Origin: Siderastrea siderea
Taxonomy: Eukaryota; Cnidaria; Anthozoa; Scleractinia; Rhizangiidae
Direction of reading: 5' to 3'
Assembly (NCBI GenBank): GCA_964030785.1
Contig: OZ034969.1
Span: 43,808,701-43,872,700, forward strand
Length of the DNA stretch: 64,000 nt
The notes under the pieces are model-generated. The model worked only from the letters and a program-made list of their open reading frames with translations. It did not search any database and was not told the DNA's origin. Within the stretch, counting starts at the first letter, position 1. Every line of letters starts with the position of its first letter. Shown here in pieces: positions 12,001 to 27,000 of the stretch. The translations under genes were made by a program, and so were the position numbers.

Positions 12001-15000
12001 AATATCATTAACAAGAAAAATTATTCTTGAACACCAACAAAACAACAGGGAAGTTCTTCAGAGCTTTCCGAACTTTCCCTTTGTCAATGATGCTGTTAGT
12101 GTTATGCAGCGTCGTTTTGGTGTCGAGGCTGCAAGATCGCCCTGTAGATCGAGGGGAGGCGGTGGCCCTGGTTATCTTGTTGATGTTAGAGAGTAATTCT
12201 TTTTTTACTGACATGTTTTCCCAACAAAGGAATCTTCATGCTGTTACTATTTTAAAAAAGGTTTAAAAAACAATGCTGAGAGCGCAAAGCCATCTCTCGC
12301 GTTAAAAAGCCTAGTAATCACGCCTCGCGCGGCTAAGTAAATAGATGCTTAGTATTTATCCACTTAATTAAATCAGCTCTTTTCATTGACCAAATCAACA
12401 CAAAATGCACAGTACCGACTGCGTAGTTCTATTTGCATGTTAGTCTCGTTATTGAAAGTTACCGTCAAAACGAGAGTTACAGCAAACAGCGCTAAAAGAA
12501 AGTGTTTAGCTCTCTGAAGATTTGCAAGATCAACTAAAATTTCACTCTGCAAATCAACGACATTAACTTACGATATTTTACGTTTATAACATTGCATCTC
12601 TAGGCTTCATTTGTTTGAATAAAACCCGTAAAAGAGGGGTAGCGACCACATAGTTTTACCCGTGGTAACTATACGAGCCGCCCAGCTTACCCGGCTTTTT
12701 GTACAAAATCCGGTTTGAACTCAGTTGGGGTACAAATTGTTGCCGCTGTGGTCTGAAAAAAGGAGAACTGTGAACTGAGACTGCCCGGGTAAGAGGACTC
12801 AGCTGAGATCTAAAACACAGTTTGCAAAATCACACCCAGGAAATACTTGCTATCTCGATTTGAGATTCCTTTCCCTTGGTTGCTGTTCCTCAGTTATTTA
12901 CTATTTGCTATCACGCACTTCCGCTATTTCGAACAATTTTTGCTTTCCCTTGCGTATTAGAGATAGTGGAAAGCTACCGTCTCTGAATTTAAGTTATGCT
13001 TTCGAACTTTGGCCTGCACATCCCCACCCAGAATTTAAAGGATTACCGACTGCATGCCTACCACGATTTTATCGGCAATGGGCAAGGGCACTTTACACAG
13101 GGGGTGTTAGAGTTAGGTGCATCGGATGTAGACTGACCGTGTCACTAAGAAAAAGTCTCCTTTTCATGCTGTCGATTTCCAGCTGTTGAGGATTAGCCAA
13201 CGTGGCTTTGGTGCCCGTGTCATCACGGAATCCAGACTCCCCGCTACCAACAAACGAAGTTACTACAGCTGAAAAAAAAAACTAACACCAGTAAATAACG
13301 AGTGTGATTCCCAGCTTTCTTTGATTTCACTTCGATCCACAGAAGTGAGTTAACCCTGTGATTGTATCGCCGCAGTTCGTTTTCTTAGCACCTGAAGTGC
13401 TAATAACATTTTTGTTTTGTATAAGAACCGTTTCTCGTCAAACAAATCTTATCTTGAAGGCTTAAAAGGACCGCACCCCAACAGAATATCGAAATTTTGC
13501 TTGCCTAATATCTGCCTTGTCATTCTGCCAAATGTCACCAAATATTTAACTGAAACTAGATTAAAGGGTCCACAGGAGCAAAACAGAACAGGTAGTTTGG
13601 GGATAAAGTGCAGGATAACAAGGAAGGAAGTGTATTGCTGTTCGTTAAAGTTAAAAATTTATTTGATTTCGTGACAGGATGTCTAAGAAATTAGAAACAC
13701 CATTCCGGTGGGAATTTGAAATTTTGAGCCGCTATTTGACTTGAAGAGTTTATGTTTCCTTGCTTTTATGATGTCTGGCGCTTCTTACAGCACGCAAGCT
13801 AACAGCAGTATAACAGCAGTCTCCTGGCCATAGTTAAGAAAAACAATATATCAGCCGGAATACCCTCCCTTTCAACTGTTTCACGCCAGTTGTTACCCAG
13901 CTCATTGTGCTGTGCCAAGCAAGGCAGCTTGTTAAGTGACAGAACTGATTGGCGTTTTTGTACCAAAGCAAGTTTGGAGCGAGCTGGACAGGGAGTTGAA
14001 GCGTAGAGTAGCTTTTGGGTCAGTTGTCTCTGAAGTACACAGCGATACAGGATTGACAGGCCGAATTTTTATGACGCTACGCCATGGTGATGAATCCACA
14101 GATAATATGGACATTCACAAAAGTGCAAACATTGCTAATAAATAAATGTGCAGTAAGCCAAAACTAACCTGTTCTGAGATCAACCTTTCGTATTCGATCA
14201 TTTGCCTGTAAGAAGAAGTTAAAAAAACACACATTAACGAAAAAAGACGAGGGTTGCCGAGCCTACCTAATGTACAATTTGCTAAACAGCCAATTGCAAC
14301 GAAAAAGGTTTGTTCAAAGGGATATTTGTCTCAGTCCAGTTTTTGGTGAATATAAAGCCGTGGAAAAGTTTAGGGAACATAATTTTCCCACGAATTTCCG
14401 AGTTGCTGTTGGCTAGCTGGCCTTAATAAGTATTCTAAATGATTTTTTCCCTGTAAAAGAAAGAAATTAATTTCCATGCGCTATAAAATACAAGGTAATA
14501 TCTGAGCAAAGACAATTCAATTTTTTTCCCCACAATCAAGCCTCACTTTCTGAGGCGACTAAGGTCTTCCAAAAGGATATTCCAAAGGAACGATCCAAGG
14601 GGTGCCATTTGCTCGTCCCAGAATGTACCTTTGCGGCAGAAGAATAGTACTTCGCTATTAAAGTGCCCCTAACCCCTGAAAATGTTTTAAGTTGTCTGGA
14701 ATTTGCTTTCGTGTCTGAAAATGTAATCGAAAAAATTATGGTCATGCGATTTTTCCTCGATTTTCTATGAATTTTCAAAGTTCGGAAAATTGCCGCCACT
14801 TTGGTTCACGGCCAAGTTAAGGAGAATGAGTCCCAGTTTTATGCTGTGACGTCAGCGGGGGAAGCCATTTCGGCTAGATAGCGAGGAGATAGCACATTTT
14901 GAGAAGAGAGAGCGAGAATGCCGGATAGATGTGTTGCTGCAAACTGCGGCAACGTAGCCGATCCAGCAAATCGCATGGCCGTTTTTAATTGATAGCTATA

Positions 15001-18000
15001 TGTAGTCACAGTCAGCATCACTCAACTAAAAAGTTAAAATTGAACTCACACTATCTGCTACATATAAAACTCTCTCATCGAGATCGATGACCATTCCTAA
15101 AAGAAATAGAAGTGAATGTAACTGTACTTTGCGTTTGTGATTGTTTCAGATTTCCACCAGCAACTCTGAGCAAAATATGAGAGCATGACTTTGTTCCCTA
15201 TAAACGCCTAAGTCGCTTCGATAAACGAATGGGAAGAACAACGAGCGTATGAAGATCAGGAAGGAAAAATGTTCAGCTAACGACCCCAAAATAAATGGTC
15301 CTCATGATATGAAAAAAATTGACGATATGATTGTTTGTTTACAGTTGTTATCCCCTTCTTTTGGATGTCCGTGTGATTAGCCTCCACCAGCTGAGAGTTT
15401 TAATCAGTTTACAGCTCACTGGTCCAGCATCAAATGTAATCTGAAGTTTAGGAGCAGTACATCTCGCAGATCACAGAACTGGTATAACTTTCAGACCGGT
15501 AACAGTTCACCCGGTTCCCTCTTAGCTTTCGGCTCGTGTTCGGTTACATAATGCCGGTAAAAATCTCATACCAGTACAATTGCCCGGTGCCCTGCTACGA
15601 TTCATATCGGTTGCTGTTGTCGGACTTAACTTCCCATATGTTACGAAAACGTTTACCGTTATCATTGAAGCGCTCTAGCAGAGGCCGTTTGCAATTGTTT
15701 TATATCTCATTTCGATCCATACTGAAACCCATACCACAATGAAAATCAGTGATTTGTGTCAAGTCAGTGTTATTTCAAAAAAGGATGTTACTTGTACCGG
15801 TATATACCCCTAGAACCCTCAATACCTCTGCTATTAAATTAAATTACCTATATAAGTATACCGTACAAATACTGGCTGTTTTGCAGCTTTACCTGCCGTG
15901 TGGTGGAATTTTGCATCTTGTCCTGTTCCGTCCTTGTAACCTTGCGAACCTCCTGCTAAAGTCGTCACATGGCCTGTGAAACAAGCAAATGGCAGTATTC
16001 CACTTGCTGGACCGACGCCAACTCACATATTGAGACCATAATGTCATTAATCCATTTAAAGTGGTTTTAGAAGGTAAAGAACGAAAGATGCACAAAATGT
16101 GAAAAGAAAAAAGCTTAAATTACCCTTTTAGCACCACACAAAGATTTCTGTTTTGTGAAGTTATCAATAGTTTTGTTGCACTTGATCGTTTCAATTGTTA
16201 GTTGTTGTAACGTCACCCGTGAGCTTCAAAGCCCAAACAGTGGCTATCCATATAATTAGTCAGCCGTTAATTTTAAGTAGGGTGACCTATTTAAGGACGG
16301 TGCCTCCTTTTGTTACTGCGCATACGTTCTGCGCATCTCGTGATATTCAGGTTTCTTAAGGAATTTGCCCACTAATACAACAATATTTTTGCGCGGTTTA
16401 TGAGTATGTGGAAAAAGCAGATCTTAGCAAGGGTTATCAGAATCCAAAAAGAAAATTGGGGGAAACCGCGCATTTTTCAGAGATAATTGACCTTAAATTT
16501 GGAGAGAAATTGCCATACATTCTTTGTATTTTAGCGCGTTTTTGGAATTACGGTTGCTTAATTATCTCTGAAAAATGCGTGGCTACCCACATTTTTTTTT
16601 AGGGATTCCAATACCCCTTGCTAAGATCTACTCTTTCCCCATAGTCATGACCTTTGCAAAAATACATCTCTATTAGGAGGCACCGTCCTTAAATATCCAT
16701 GCGGATGTAAATTAGAGATGTCCTCAAACACAGTCCGGCACGCTATACAAGGAACAATTCCATGTAAAATTCTTCTGTGGCGTTTGAACGTTTGAACGGC
16801 GTTACACTGTGAGACTGATGTGGTTGATACAGTTCGCCTGTGATATATTTCAGTTGTTTTGTTTTGCTTTGTTCTTCCCTCTCTCCTGCGTGCCTAACAA
16901 AAAACAGAGTTGTTCCTTGCCAAAGTCAAACCTCGAGTACTGACTGAATGTTGTTTTAACGTTCGAGTATGAATAGTATTTAATTTACATTCGAATAAAA
17001 GCCACCCTATGCCTTATGATGAATTAGTTATGGATGAAAATTTTTTGCATAAGGCGTAGAAGAAGAGGAATTTGCCAGCGTCACTGAAGGGGAGGAGGGT
17101 GAGGCAACTTGCAAACACTATTGAGTCGAGTAGATTTGCGAGAAGAAAGTGATTCTGCATTCATAGGGCGTATAAAAAGGTCTTGAGAATATCCCTGGGA
17201 ACTTCTACGGCTAACAGAGTGCCTGCCACAGGAGCACGTAGTTATCCGATAGTAAAAATCGTCATGCGGCGGCTTTTACTCGAATGAGAATAGCAGATGA
17301 ATTAACTATTAATCTTAAAATTGCGATTCACCTTTTCCTGACGAATCTATCAAGAAAATGCTCAGGAATTAAAGCACACAAATATGTACTCACGAGTGTT
17401 AATGTCAATTTTTCTTATACGGTCATTACTGTGAACTGTATCAGGACAGCCCTATGAAAGAAGCGACAAAGAAATTCATATTTGCATTACACAAATTTAT
17501 CTTCAAACTAATGATGCAACTCTCCAGTGCAGTAATCCAAGATATTCAACCACAAACTGGATCATCCTCGTTTTTATCACCTAGTTTCTCTGTTCGTAAC
17601 TCATTTTACGATAGTTGGTTCAAAAACATGTACACCGAAGAATCGTACACAAGACCAAAACAACGACGTTACCATTAACTTTCCCGCCATTTTCCAACTA
17701 CTGTATATACGCTTGGATAAATTCTGCCGGCAGAATTTCGAGCGAAAAAAGCGACTTTTGCGACAGAATAAGGCATTTTCGAGCAGAATAACGTAAAATC
17801 AGTGACGCTAATGATATGCATAACAGTTGTAAGAAAAATTGAAAACTTAATACAAAACAAATGGAAAATAACTTGTGATTAATGTGATTATTAGCTAAAA
17901 CGCACTCACATGATTCACTGTTTCGTCTAATATTAGTGATACCAGGAGCCATAATCGGGGACGCGTCCCCGATTATGGCTCCTGGTGATACAAAGTAAGA

Positions 18001-21000
18001 TGAATTACAATTTTGCTACGCATAATGAATGTCTAATTTGTACTTAGGGGCTAGGTCCAGGCTCCCTTCCATCTTTGCGAAAATAGATCGGGCTCGAAGG
18101 GCCGAAAATTTTTCGGGTACCGAGCAGAATTTCGAGCAGAATAAGCGATTTTTACGAGCATTGCCAGCTGGCAGAATAAGCCATTTTACGAGCAGAATTC
18201 ATCCAAGCCTAACTGTATGACGTTTGCTGTTTTCGAGTTCGTCTGTACTCAACAGCGTATTTTATTCAAACTTTTCTAATGGTTTTATTCGGGGTCTTTT
18301 ATATTTTAAAGCCAAGTTTTGCAAACTTACACTCAACGTTGTTACTAAGTGTGCAAGTACTGAGTGAACTGAGAGAGAAAGTAAAGCGGTGCTTCTTTTT
18401 GGTGGCAAAGTAGCCAAAAATGAAAGACCGTCATAACCTTTTATTACATGGGCGCCGCCTATTTCCCTTTCGTAAACGGTCGTTGCCATTCTTGACGGTC
18501 AATGCCATCATTGGTAATCAAGCCTTTAGTCATGGAAGACATAATATATGCTCTGGATTAAGTTACAATAAGGCAACAAATACATTTTTAAATAGTCTTA
18601 GAAAGAACGAAGTTTAAGCCAAAGTTGAATTTACGTCAGTTAAAAGTTGGGGAAAGGGCTAGGGTCACTTATTGTAAACGTATCAGTTATGAAAGACAGT
18701 TAATTATAATATATACTTTAATTTTTCGGAAAAGCCCTTTTCACGGTTACCTTTTCTCATTTGCATTACAATGTCTTTGAACGTGGATGTGAGGCAATTT
18801 CGGGCAATTTTGCACTTTTTGCCCGAAATTGTCTCACATCCACGCTCAAATACATTGTAGTGCAAATGAGAAAAGTTAACTGTGAAAAGGCTATTGTGGC
18901 GGATTGGCGTGGTAGTGTAGTGGTAAGGGAGAGAGATTAGCACACGAAAGGACCGGGTTCGCTTCTGGGTTGTGAAAGTCTTTCTTTTTATTAGAAAAAC
19001 TTTTAATAACAGTTCAAAAATTTGTGTCATGGAACGCGATATTCCTGTTGGATCTCTTTGAAAAACACGTGACAGTAAATTTCGCTAGCTGGTAAACCAA
19101 AGGTTAACTTACGCAATCAGCCACATAGAGCACATTTTCTGTGGGGTCAAATACAATGCCCCAGGGGTAATGAAACCTGGCTTCTGTTCCTATCCCGTCC
19201 ATCATGGGCGATGAGTAGTCAACACAATCTGTTTTGCCGCCTTCATGTGCCTTCCCGCCACCGGCTACTGTGCTAACTACACCTGAGGAGATAAAAAGAA
19301 TCAGTCCTGGCCTGTTTTGTAATTGTGAACAGTCCGTACTGCCTAAAACACTGGGTGGATCTGGGAAAGGGGACGAGGTTCCGCCCTCCCTCACCACTTT
19401 CTTATTTCGCTGGAAAGATTGCTGTTTTCCACAAAGATAGTTTTCTTTTAAAACATTGGCACGAAAATTATTTGTCAATGAATTTAGATATAAACACAAG
19501 ATAACCTATATTTGCTCGCTATTGAAATGACGAAAAATTCAATCTGAAAATCACAAATACGCTAGAATTCCAAACTAAACCACAGGCGGCCCAAACTCAC
19601 GTTACGAGGTGTTTTTAATGTAATTTACATTCTTACCTTCGGTGAGGCGGAACGTGACCTTTGAGCGAGCTGGTATCGCGTTACAGGCGACCGTTAAAAG
19701 AGACGTTGTATGAGAATTAAAATACTGAGGCCTGCGAACGCTAAATAACAATAAATTTGAACTTTTGGTCAATACAATGAATAAAAAATACTTACCTTTG
19801 ATGTATTCCTTTGTGTTTTGCCGTGTATTCATCGTTTTAGTGGATTTAAGGCTTCACTGCGTAACCACTGTAACTCCCTTCATAAGACGAAGTCAAGGCT
19901 GGTCGTTGCGATCTGGCAGGGATCCTGGACGAGTCGCACCAAAAACCGTTTTATGAAGGGAGTTACAGTGGTTACGCAGTGAAGCCTAAAATCCACTAAA
20001 ACGATGAATACACGGCAAAACACAAAAGAATACATCAAAGGTAAGTATTTTTTATTCATTGTATTGAACAAAAGGTCAAATTTATTGTTTATTTAGCGTT
20101 CGCAGACCTCAGTATTTTAATTCTCATACAACGTCTCTTTTAACGGTCGCCTGTAACGCTCCGATACCGGCTCGCTCAAAGGTCACGTTCCGCCTCACCG
20201 AAGGTAAGAATGTAAATTACATAATACACCTCGTAACGTGAGTTTGGGCCGCATGTGACTAAACAATAACAAATGACGCAGAATATTTGTTTCCAGCATT
20301 TAAGCCTGGTTTTCATGAAGGGCCAAATACAATTATACTGATGCGAACGCAAGATGGCGGACGAGTCACGCTTCGATTGCTTACCTTTGCCGGCAAGATC
20401 GCGTTTGCATTTGCGTTTGTTTTCTTTGCTTGCATTGTGTTTGTCTTAAAGTTGACTTAAAACATGTCTTTACTTGAAAAACTAGTCATTTATTGAGTAA
20501 TTTTCTTCCTGCGCTTGCTGCTCCTCTGTCAAAAAGTCACCATCGGCACATATTCAACGGCACATGGTCACTCGCAAAAGAGTCGCATACTTTGAAGATT
20601 TGCTTGAGTGCACTGGGCGTAAGTTACATGGTATAGTCTTTTTAGACATGACCAGAAAATCGAAACGGAGATAAAAAAAAAAAATAGAAGAAAACTACAC
20701 CATTTGTGTAACTGTGTACATAATTCTGGTATTCAAGGCTCAATAAGACGGGAATAAGACTAAACAGTTACTAAGGCCAAACATTATTGTTATTCAAACC
20801 TGTATTTAGAGCCCTTTAAAAAATGCGGACAAAATGAAGCCTCACGTTCTAATAGCTAATCTCATGACCGTTCTTATCCAAAACTGTAGCCTGCGTGGCA
20901 CGCGCGGAAACGGGAGGGAAGGGGAAAAAATTCTTCGCGAGCGCGGAGTGGGAAAGAAGTGGAAGAAGAAGGCGCTTGCGAATAATTACAGTGTTTTTCC

Positions 21001-24000
21001 CTAGTTTTCAGGGCTGCCCAGACCGGTAAATTAAAGTAGCTCTACCGAAAGTCCTTTTCTACCATGGAGTGCAATCGAGCGCATGAGACCCAGAATGTGC
21101 CCGTGACACTAGGTTTACACAAAAAACCTTAAAAACGCTCGACTTTAGGACTGGTCCTTCAAAGGCCATCCTAATAATTTGCAGACTAGTTTTTTATGGG
21201 TGACAAGAAAACTACTGTTACTGCAGTAATTTTCTTAATTGTCGCCTATAAGAAGACTACTGTTACAGTTAGCACAGAGAAAATTCAATAAGACAAAAGT
21301 GCTACCTTACGAGGTACTAACATACAGAGAAAGGTCAAGGAGACAAGGACCGATGAACGAATTTATTAACGTACAGATAAACGCTTAAAAGATAAGGCTT
21401 TCAGTAATTTACGAATGTACCAACGTACGGAGAAACGCCTATAAGAGAACACTTACACGTAGATAACACTTAAAACGGCATCTTACAAATGTACCAACGT
21501 ATGGATTAACGTTGAGAAGATAACACTGATTCCTTACAAACGTGCTAAAGTACGGAGAAATTTCCAGAAGATAAAATTGGCAGCACCTTACGAACGTACG
21601 AACATACGGGCAAACGTGGAGGAATTATAACACTGATATTTTACGAACGTACTAACGTACAGAGAAATGTTGAGAACATAGGACTAACAGTATCTTATAA
21701 ACATGCAGACAAACGTTGAGAACATAACACTTCACGAACTTTTAATATCGTACGGAGAAATGACGAGAGGATAAGACCAACGGCACCTCATGAACATACT
21801 AACAGAAATGACTTAGAGACGTCGACCATATAACACTAATATTGTATGAATGTACTTACAAAGAATGTCGAGAAAACAAGACTAACACCTGACAACACTG
21901 TAACTACCCCTTTTCCTCCCCTTTCGGCGCCTCCCACTTCGCGCTCGCGAATAATGTTTTCCCCTTTCCCTACAATTTCCGCGCCTGCCATGTAGGCTAA
22001 CAAAAGTGTATCTTTACAATTAAGGTAGTACTTACGGGTCAAATGTGCCCAAAAAGAACCAATTTTGAAGCAAGTTATCAACTTTGTTCGAATTTGTGAT
22101 TGCCTTACCGTAAGGGCACGGTGAAGGGCACGGTCGCACTCGATCTTTTAATATGGGTTGATTTTACATTCAGTGTTTGTTGCTCGGGTAACGCGGTTAA
22201 TTTAAAGAGATTTAACCACAGTGTAGACCATTCTCGGTAGCATGGTTCAGAAGTGTTAAACACAGAAGCAAACATATTCAGTTGCATGAGTTAAAACTGA
22301 TGAAACACTAAAATGTGACCGCAACTACACTCACCAATAAACCTTATACTATTAATCGTGGTTATTGCAAGGCTTATGCATGGCTCAATTCTACCTGTAA
22401 CCATCCCCCCCCGGGCATACCCCCGGGGATTTGCAATTTTGTTCTCGCTTAGCGGTCTATTCCCCACCCCCGGGCACGCAAAAAGAGACAATTCCCCACC
22501 CCCGGGACTGCTCATCGACCACAAATACGTTAACTTGTGTACAAAACATAGATTACGATATTGATTTCCGTACAATAGCAAAACCAGACATTTTGACAAG
22601 AACTTAAACGCTTTTCTAGAGTTTCTTGAACGAAGGACACTACATGTATAATGTAATAAAAACATGCACACTATATTTGAAAAAAAAAACTGAAGAAAAC
22701 CCTTAACCGCATACGGCTAGCGAGTAAAGAATTTTCGCCAAGTGATTTATTCTAAATATAGCACATACGCACAAGAGGCCCGTGAACAAGTCGATGGTAG
22801 CATTTTAAAGGAGGTTTTCTTAGCTTGTTTCATAAGAATGAACACTGGACTGAGACCTCTGTTAAATACAAAGCAGTGCATCCGTTTTCATATAGAGTCT
22901 ATTTAAGTCGTCTTAGTATATACATAAATACGCTCACAGAAGAAATAAATCTTTGTTTGTGATGAACGCCAACTATTCGAGTACGCGTCAAACGCACATT
23001 CGTTTAACAATTTAAAATAAAAGTATCTTCGAATACAGATTTTAATTTTGAGAGATTATCTTCTCTAACCAGTCTGCTACAAATTCTAGAAATTCTCTCT
23101 AGAAATAGGCAGTCTTCTCCACGCGGTCCGGCGTCAACCGAGAAGTGACGTACTGCACAAGAACGAGGGAACAACAAGAAGTTATTTTCGATTTGCCCCG
23201 CCCCCCTCCCCCCGGGACAAGACGGCTTCAAACAATTCCCCACCACCGGGACCGAAGGGCTGGACTTGTCCCCGGGGTTGCCTGGGGGGGGGGGGGATGG
23301 TAACAGGTAAAATTGAACCATGCATTACAGGCACATACTTTTAATACGAGGTGCTATTATTATGCTTTTAAAATAAATTCTGATTGTGGTCGCACTCAGT
23401 GTTAGTTCAGCGGTAGGCCTTTCCAGATTGTGCTCGGCACTTTTTTAGCGCAATTTGGCTTTGGGAGCACTATTTTGATCAGAGAGCACTTTTTTGGCCA
23501 AAGAGCATCTTCTGACAACTTTTTTGGTAAACAAGCCAATTTCTAGCTTATTTGAAGCAAATTACTGGATTTTTTTGTTTTATATAGCAATTTCAAGTTC
23601 CCTTGACTACAAATAATATCTCAACTAGGCTAAAACTGGTGATTTCGACATTTGATTGGCTATCTATTCCTGTGGTACGTCGGTAACTACAAATATTGGG
23701 TAGCCTGTGGGCTGTTGAACTAGTTAATAACTAATCTAACGCCTTCTATGGAATATCTGTCTGCCCAGATCAAAATGGCGGACGCTTCGTCGAGTGGCGA
23801 AGAAATCGAAGAAAATCCCATAGAAACTGCCATAAGTAGAGGCGCTTCATTATCAGAACCGGCAAAAGCGTCCATTTCCCGAAAGCGAAAGATTATAGTC
23901 AATGATGGGAAATATAAAGCGAGTCGTGAGCACAAGAATCTCAACAGTAAAACGTCGGTTTGGGACAGGATTCGAGACCACCCTGGTCAACATTTAGAGT

Positions 24001-27000
24001 TCGTCAAAGGACAGTTGAAATGCAATGCTTGTCACGAGATACTCGCCCTGAAGAAGAGCTCAGTTGACAGACATATGAAGTCGAAGAAGCATCTGGCTGG
24101 AATTGCAAGAATCACTGCAAACAGAAAAGAGAGTCAGACCATTTTCCAGTGCTTGCAGAGGCAAGACAAGCAAGAAAATCCAAGTGGTACTACATTGCCG
24201 GCCAACCTGAGACTCTTTCGTTTTGAGGTAGTGGAAACTCTCCTTTTGGCAGGAATACCTATTTCGAAAGTTGACATTTTGCGCCCCCTCTTAGAAAAGT
24301 ATGGACAAAGGTTAACTTCAAGTAGTCACATGAATGACCTTATACCTGCTGTCTTAGATAAGGAGAAAGAGAAGTTGAAAGCCGAGCTCAACGTTGTTAC
24401 AGAAGCCTCCATCATATTTGATGGTACAGCACGACTAGGGGAAGCCCTTGCTATTGTGGTTCGGTATGTTCAGCAAGATTTCAGACCAACCCAGCGCCTT
24501 TTACGGCTAGAGGTTCTTGCTAAGCCTCTCAAGGGTAACGAGTTGGCCCAGAGACTGATGACATGTATGGCTGTTAATAACAGTTTCAAGCCAGATATGA
24601 TTTTGGCTGCAATGAGAGATGGCGCCTCAGTAAATGGCAATGCCATAAAGCAACTGTTATTCTTTTATCCAACGATTATGGATATCACTTGCTTCTCCCA
24701 TACTATCAATAATGTGGGTTCCAACTTTGTGTTCAAGGTTCTGGATGTATTCTTCCACCACTGGGTGAATTTATTTGCCCACAGCTACAATGCGAAACTT
24801 CTCTGGGAACAGAAAACTAAGAAATCGATGTCCTCCCACAGTGACACGCGCTGGTGGAGCAAGTGGGAAGTGCTGAAGCAAGTATCAGATTACTTTGGCG
24901 ATGTGGCCCCCTTCTTACAAGAGAACGACAATCTCTCACCGCAGACTCGCCGGCATCTCCTGGACATTTTCGAAAGTCCACAGGAATTACAGCTACTTAA
25001 GTTAGAACTTGCAGTTCTAGTGGATGCTGGTGTCCATTTTGTAACTGCCACCTATTACCTCGAAGGAGATGGGCCACTGATTTTCACATGTTTTGAGCGA
25101 TTATCAGCTGTCCAGCATGCAGTTGCGGTAGGCCACTTTCCCTGCCTTGAAGCCATTGCTAGAGAGATTGCTGGGGGTAATGCTGCCCTACAGAATCGTT
25201 TGATCACTGAGGCTAAGGCATGTGTTCGACCCGGATTGAACTTCTTTCAAGAGAAGTTTAATATCCAGTTCATCTCAAATGTCCTTGCTTTTAAGGCAGC
25301 ACGTTTCTGTTGTCCGGTCCAAGTTATGGCGCTAAGACCAGATGCTCGTTCTCTGGAAGAGTTGAAGAACTTTCCATTCGTAAATGATGCCATGGTTGCT
25401 GCATTAGCAACAGAGCTGCCACTATATATTGCTGCTGCGGATGGCTTTGTTTGTAATAATAAAGAGGAGAAGCTTACATGGTGGGCAGCACATCAGGACA
25501 CTCTTCCACACTGGACCGCATTGGTCAGAAAGGTGTTACTTGTCCAGCCAAACTCTGCAAGTGCTGAAAGGGTTTTTAGCCTTCTCGCTACACTGTCAGC
25601 ACAAGAGGCAGCGCTAGAGGACTACATAGAGGCATCTGTGATGGTCAGATACAATAATAACCAGAGAAAGCTCTAAATGAGTTCTTAATAGCTACTAACA
25701 TTTTTACTACTTTGTCAGCACTATATTGCTTGCACATTGGAAACCATGTTTTCCTGTTTTACATCTTTTGTAATCATTTTCTCTTTAGGAGATTGTTATA
25801 GTTGAGTTCTGTTATCAAGTTTGAGGTGGAGATTGATATAGTTAAGTTTTGTTGTCAAGTTTTGTTAGCTTTGATTAAATAAAAAACAAACATTCAATAT
25901 TTATTTTTTTATTAATATTTATTTTATTTTATGTTTTCAAAATGAATTTATTCTATTTAACTAGCTAATTGATGGATTAGTTGATTCTTTATATAATCTG
26001 TCTTAGGCTTTACTCATTTTCTAGAATGAATTCTAGTAATGTTAGCCAGAAAAGCAGATATGGTATTATATAAATGAACATTGTTTTAGAGTGGTTTCCA
26101 TAAACCCGTGAAATATTACTGTTGAAGGTACAGAGTAGAAGGTAAGAAAACACAAAAGAGAACAAAAGCATTTATAATAGTAAGTTGTTATACGCTAAAG
26201 TGTGTTTCACAGGTTTATGGAAACTACTCTGACTAACGCATTTATTTAATAAAAGTATTATTCGTTATTTGTGCAATTATTGACTTGTATTCAATGGAAA
26301 CTTGCCTTTTAGTTGCAAATCTAAATTGGAAAGCATCTTTTCTTTCAAATAATTAAAAATATTCGGTAGCACTTTTTTAATTTTTGGAGCAACTTTTGAG
26401 CACTATTTTGGTTTTGGAGCACTTTTTAAGCATCTTTTGGGCATTTTTCGGAGCACGTTTTTAGCTTTTTGGGAGCACAATCTGGAAAGGCCTAGCTGTT
26501 GGTTCAGTGGACAAAATAAGCCTTAACTAAAACTCAGCTTCGGTACGTCACAATAGCATATATCAGGAGTTGGGCCCCTGAGCATATTCTTTAATTAAAA
26601 AATTAAACGAGACTTACCTTAAGTTGAAGTTTGATTGAGATTCTACGAAGTCATTGGTCTGCAGGGTTGTAGCTAAGAAATTTGTCTGCCGGTTAGCTTA
26701 GAAATTGAGCCGGCTAAAGAAGGCGCAAAGCACCTTTTGCCGTCTGCAGAGCCGACAGGGGGGTAGGTATGGGAGAGGGTCGCCCCCTCCCATTGGGGGG
26801 GTATGGGGGCCTCCCCCAGGAAATTTTGAAAATTTCATTCAATTTGGTGCACTCTGGTGAAATCTAGGAGCTCTTTTATGCAAAAAGAAACAACCATTAA
26901 AGAGAAAAAATTATACATGCGTAGGCATTTTGTTATTTACCATCCCCTGATATTGGGATTATATATCATATTATTTTATTTCTAATATGAATGCAAATAA

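Noticed and set aside
19602..20071. Pair of near-identical small proteins on both sides of 19900
   Set aside because: They are the two arms of a foldback element read twice, not a gene pair.
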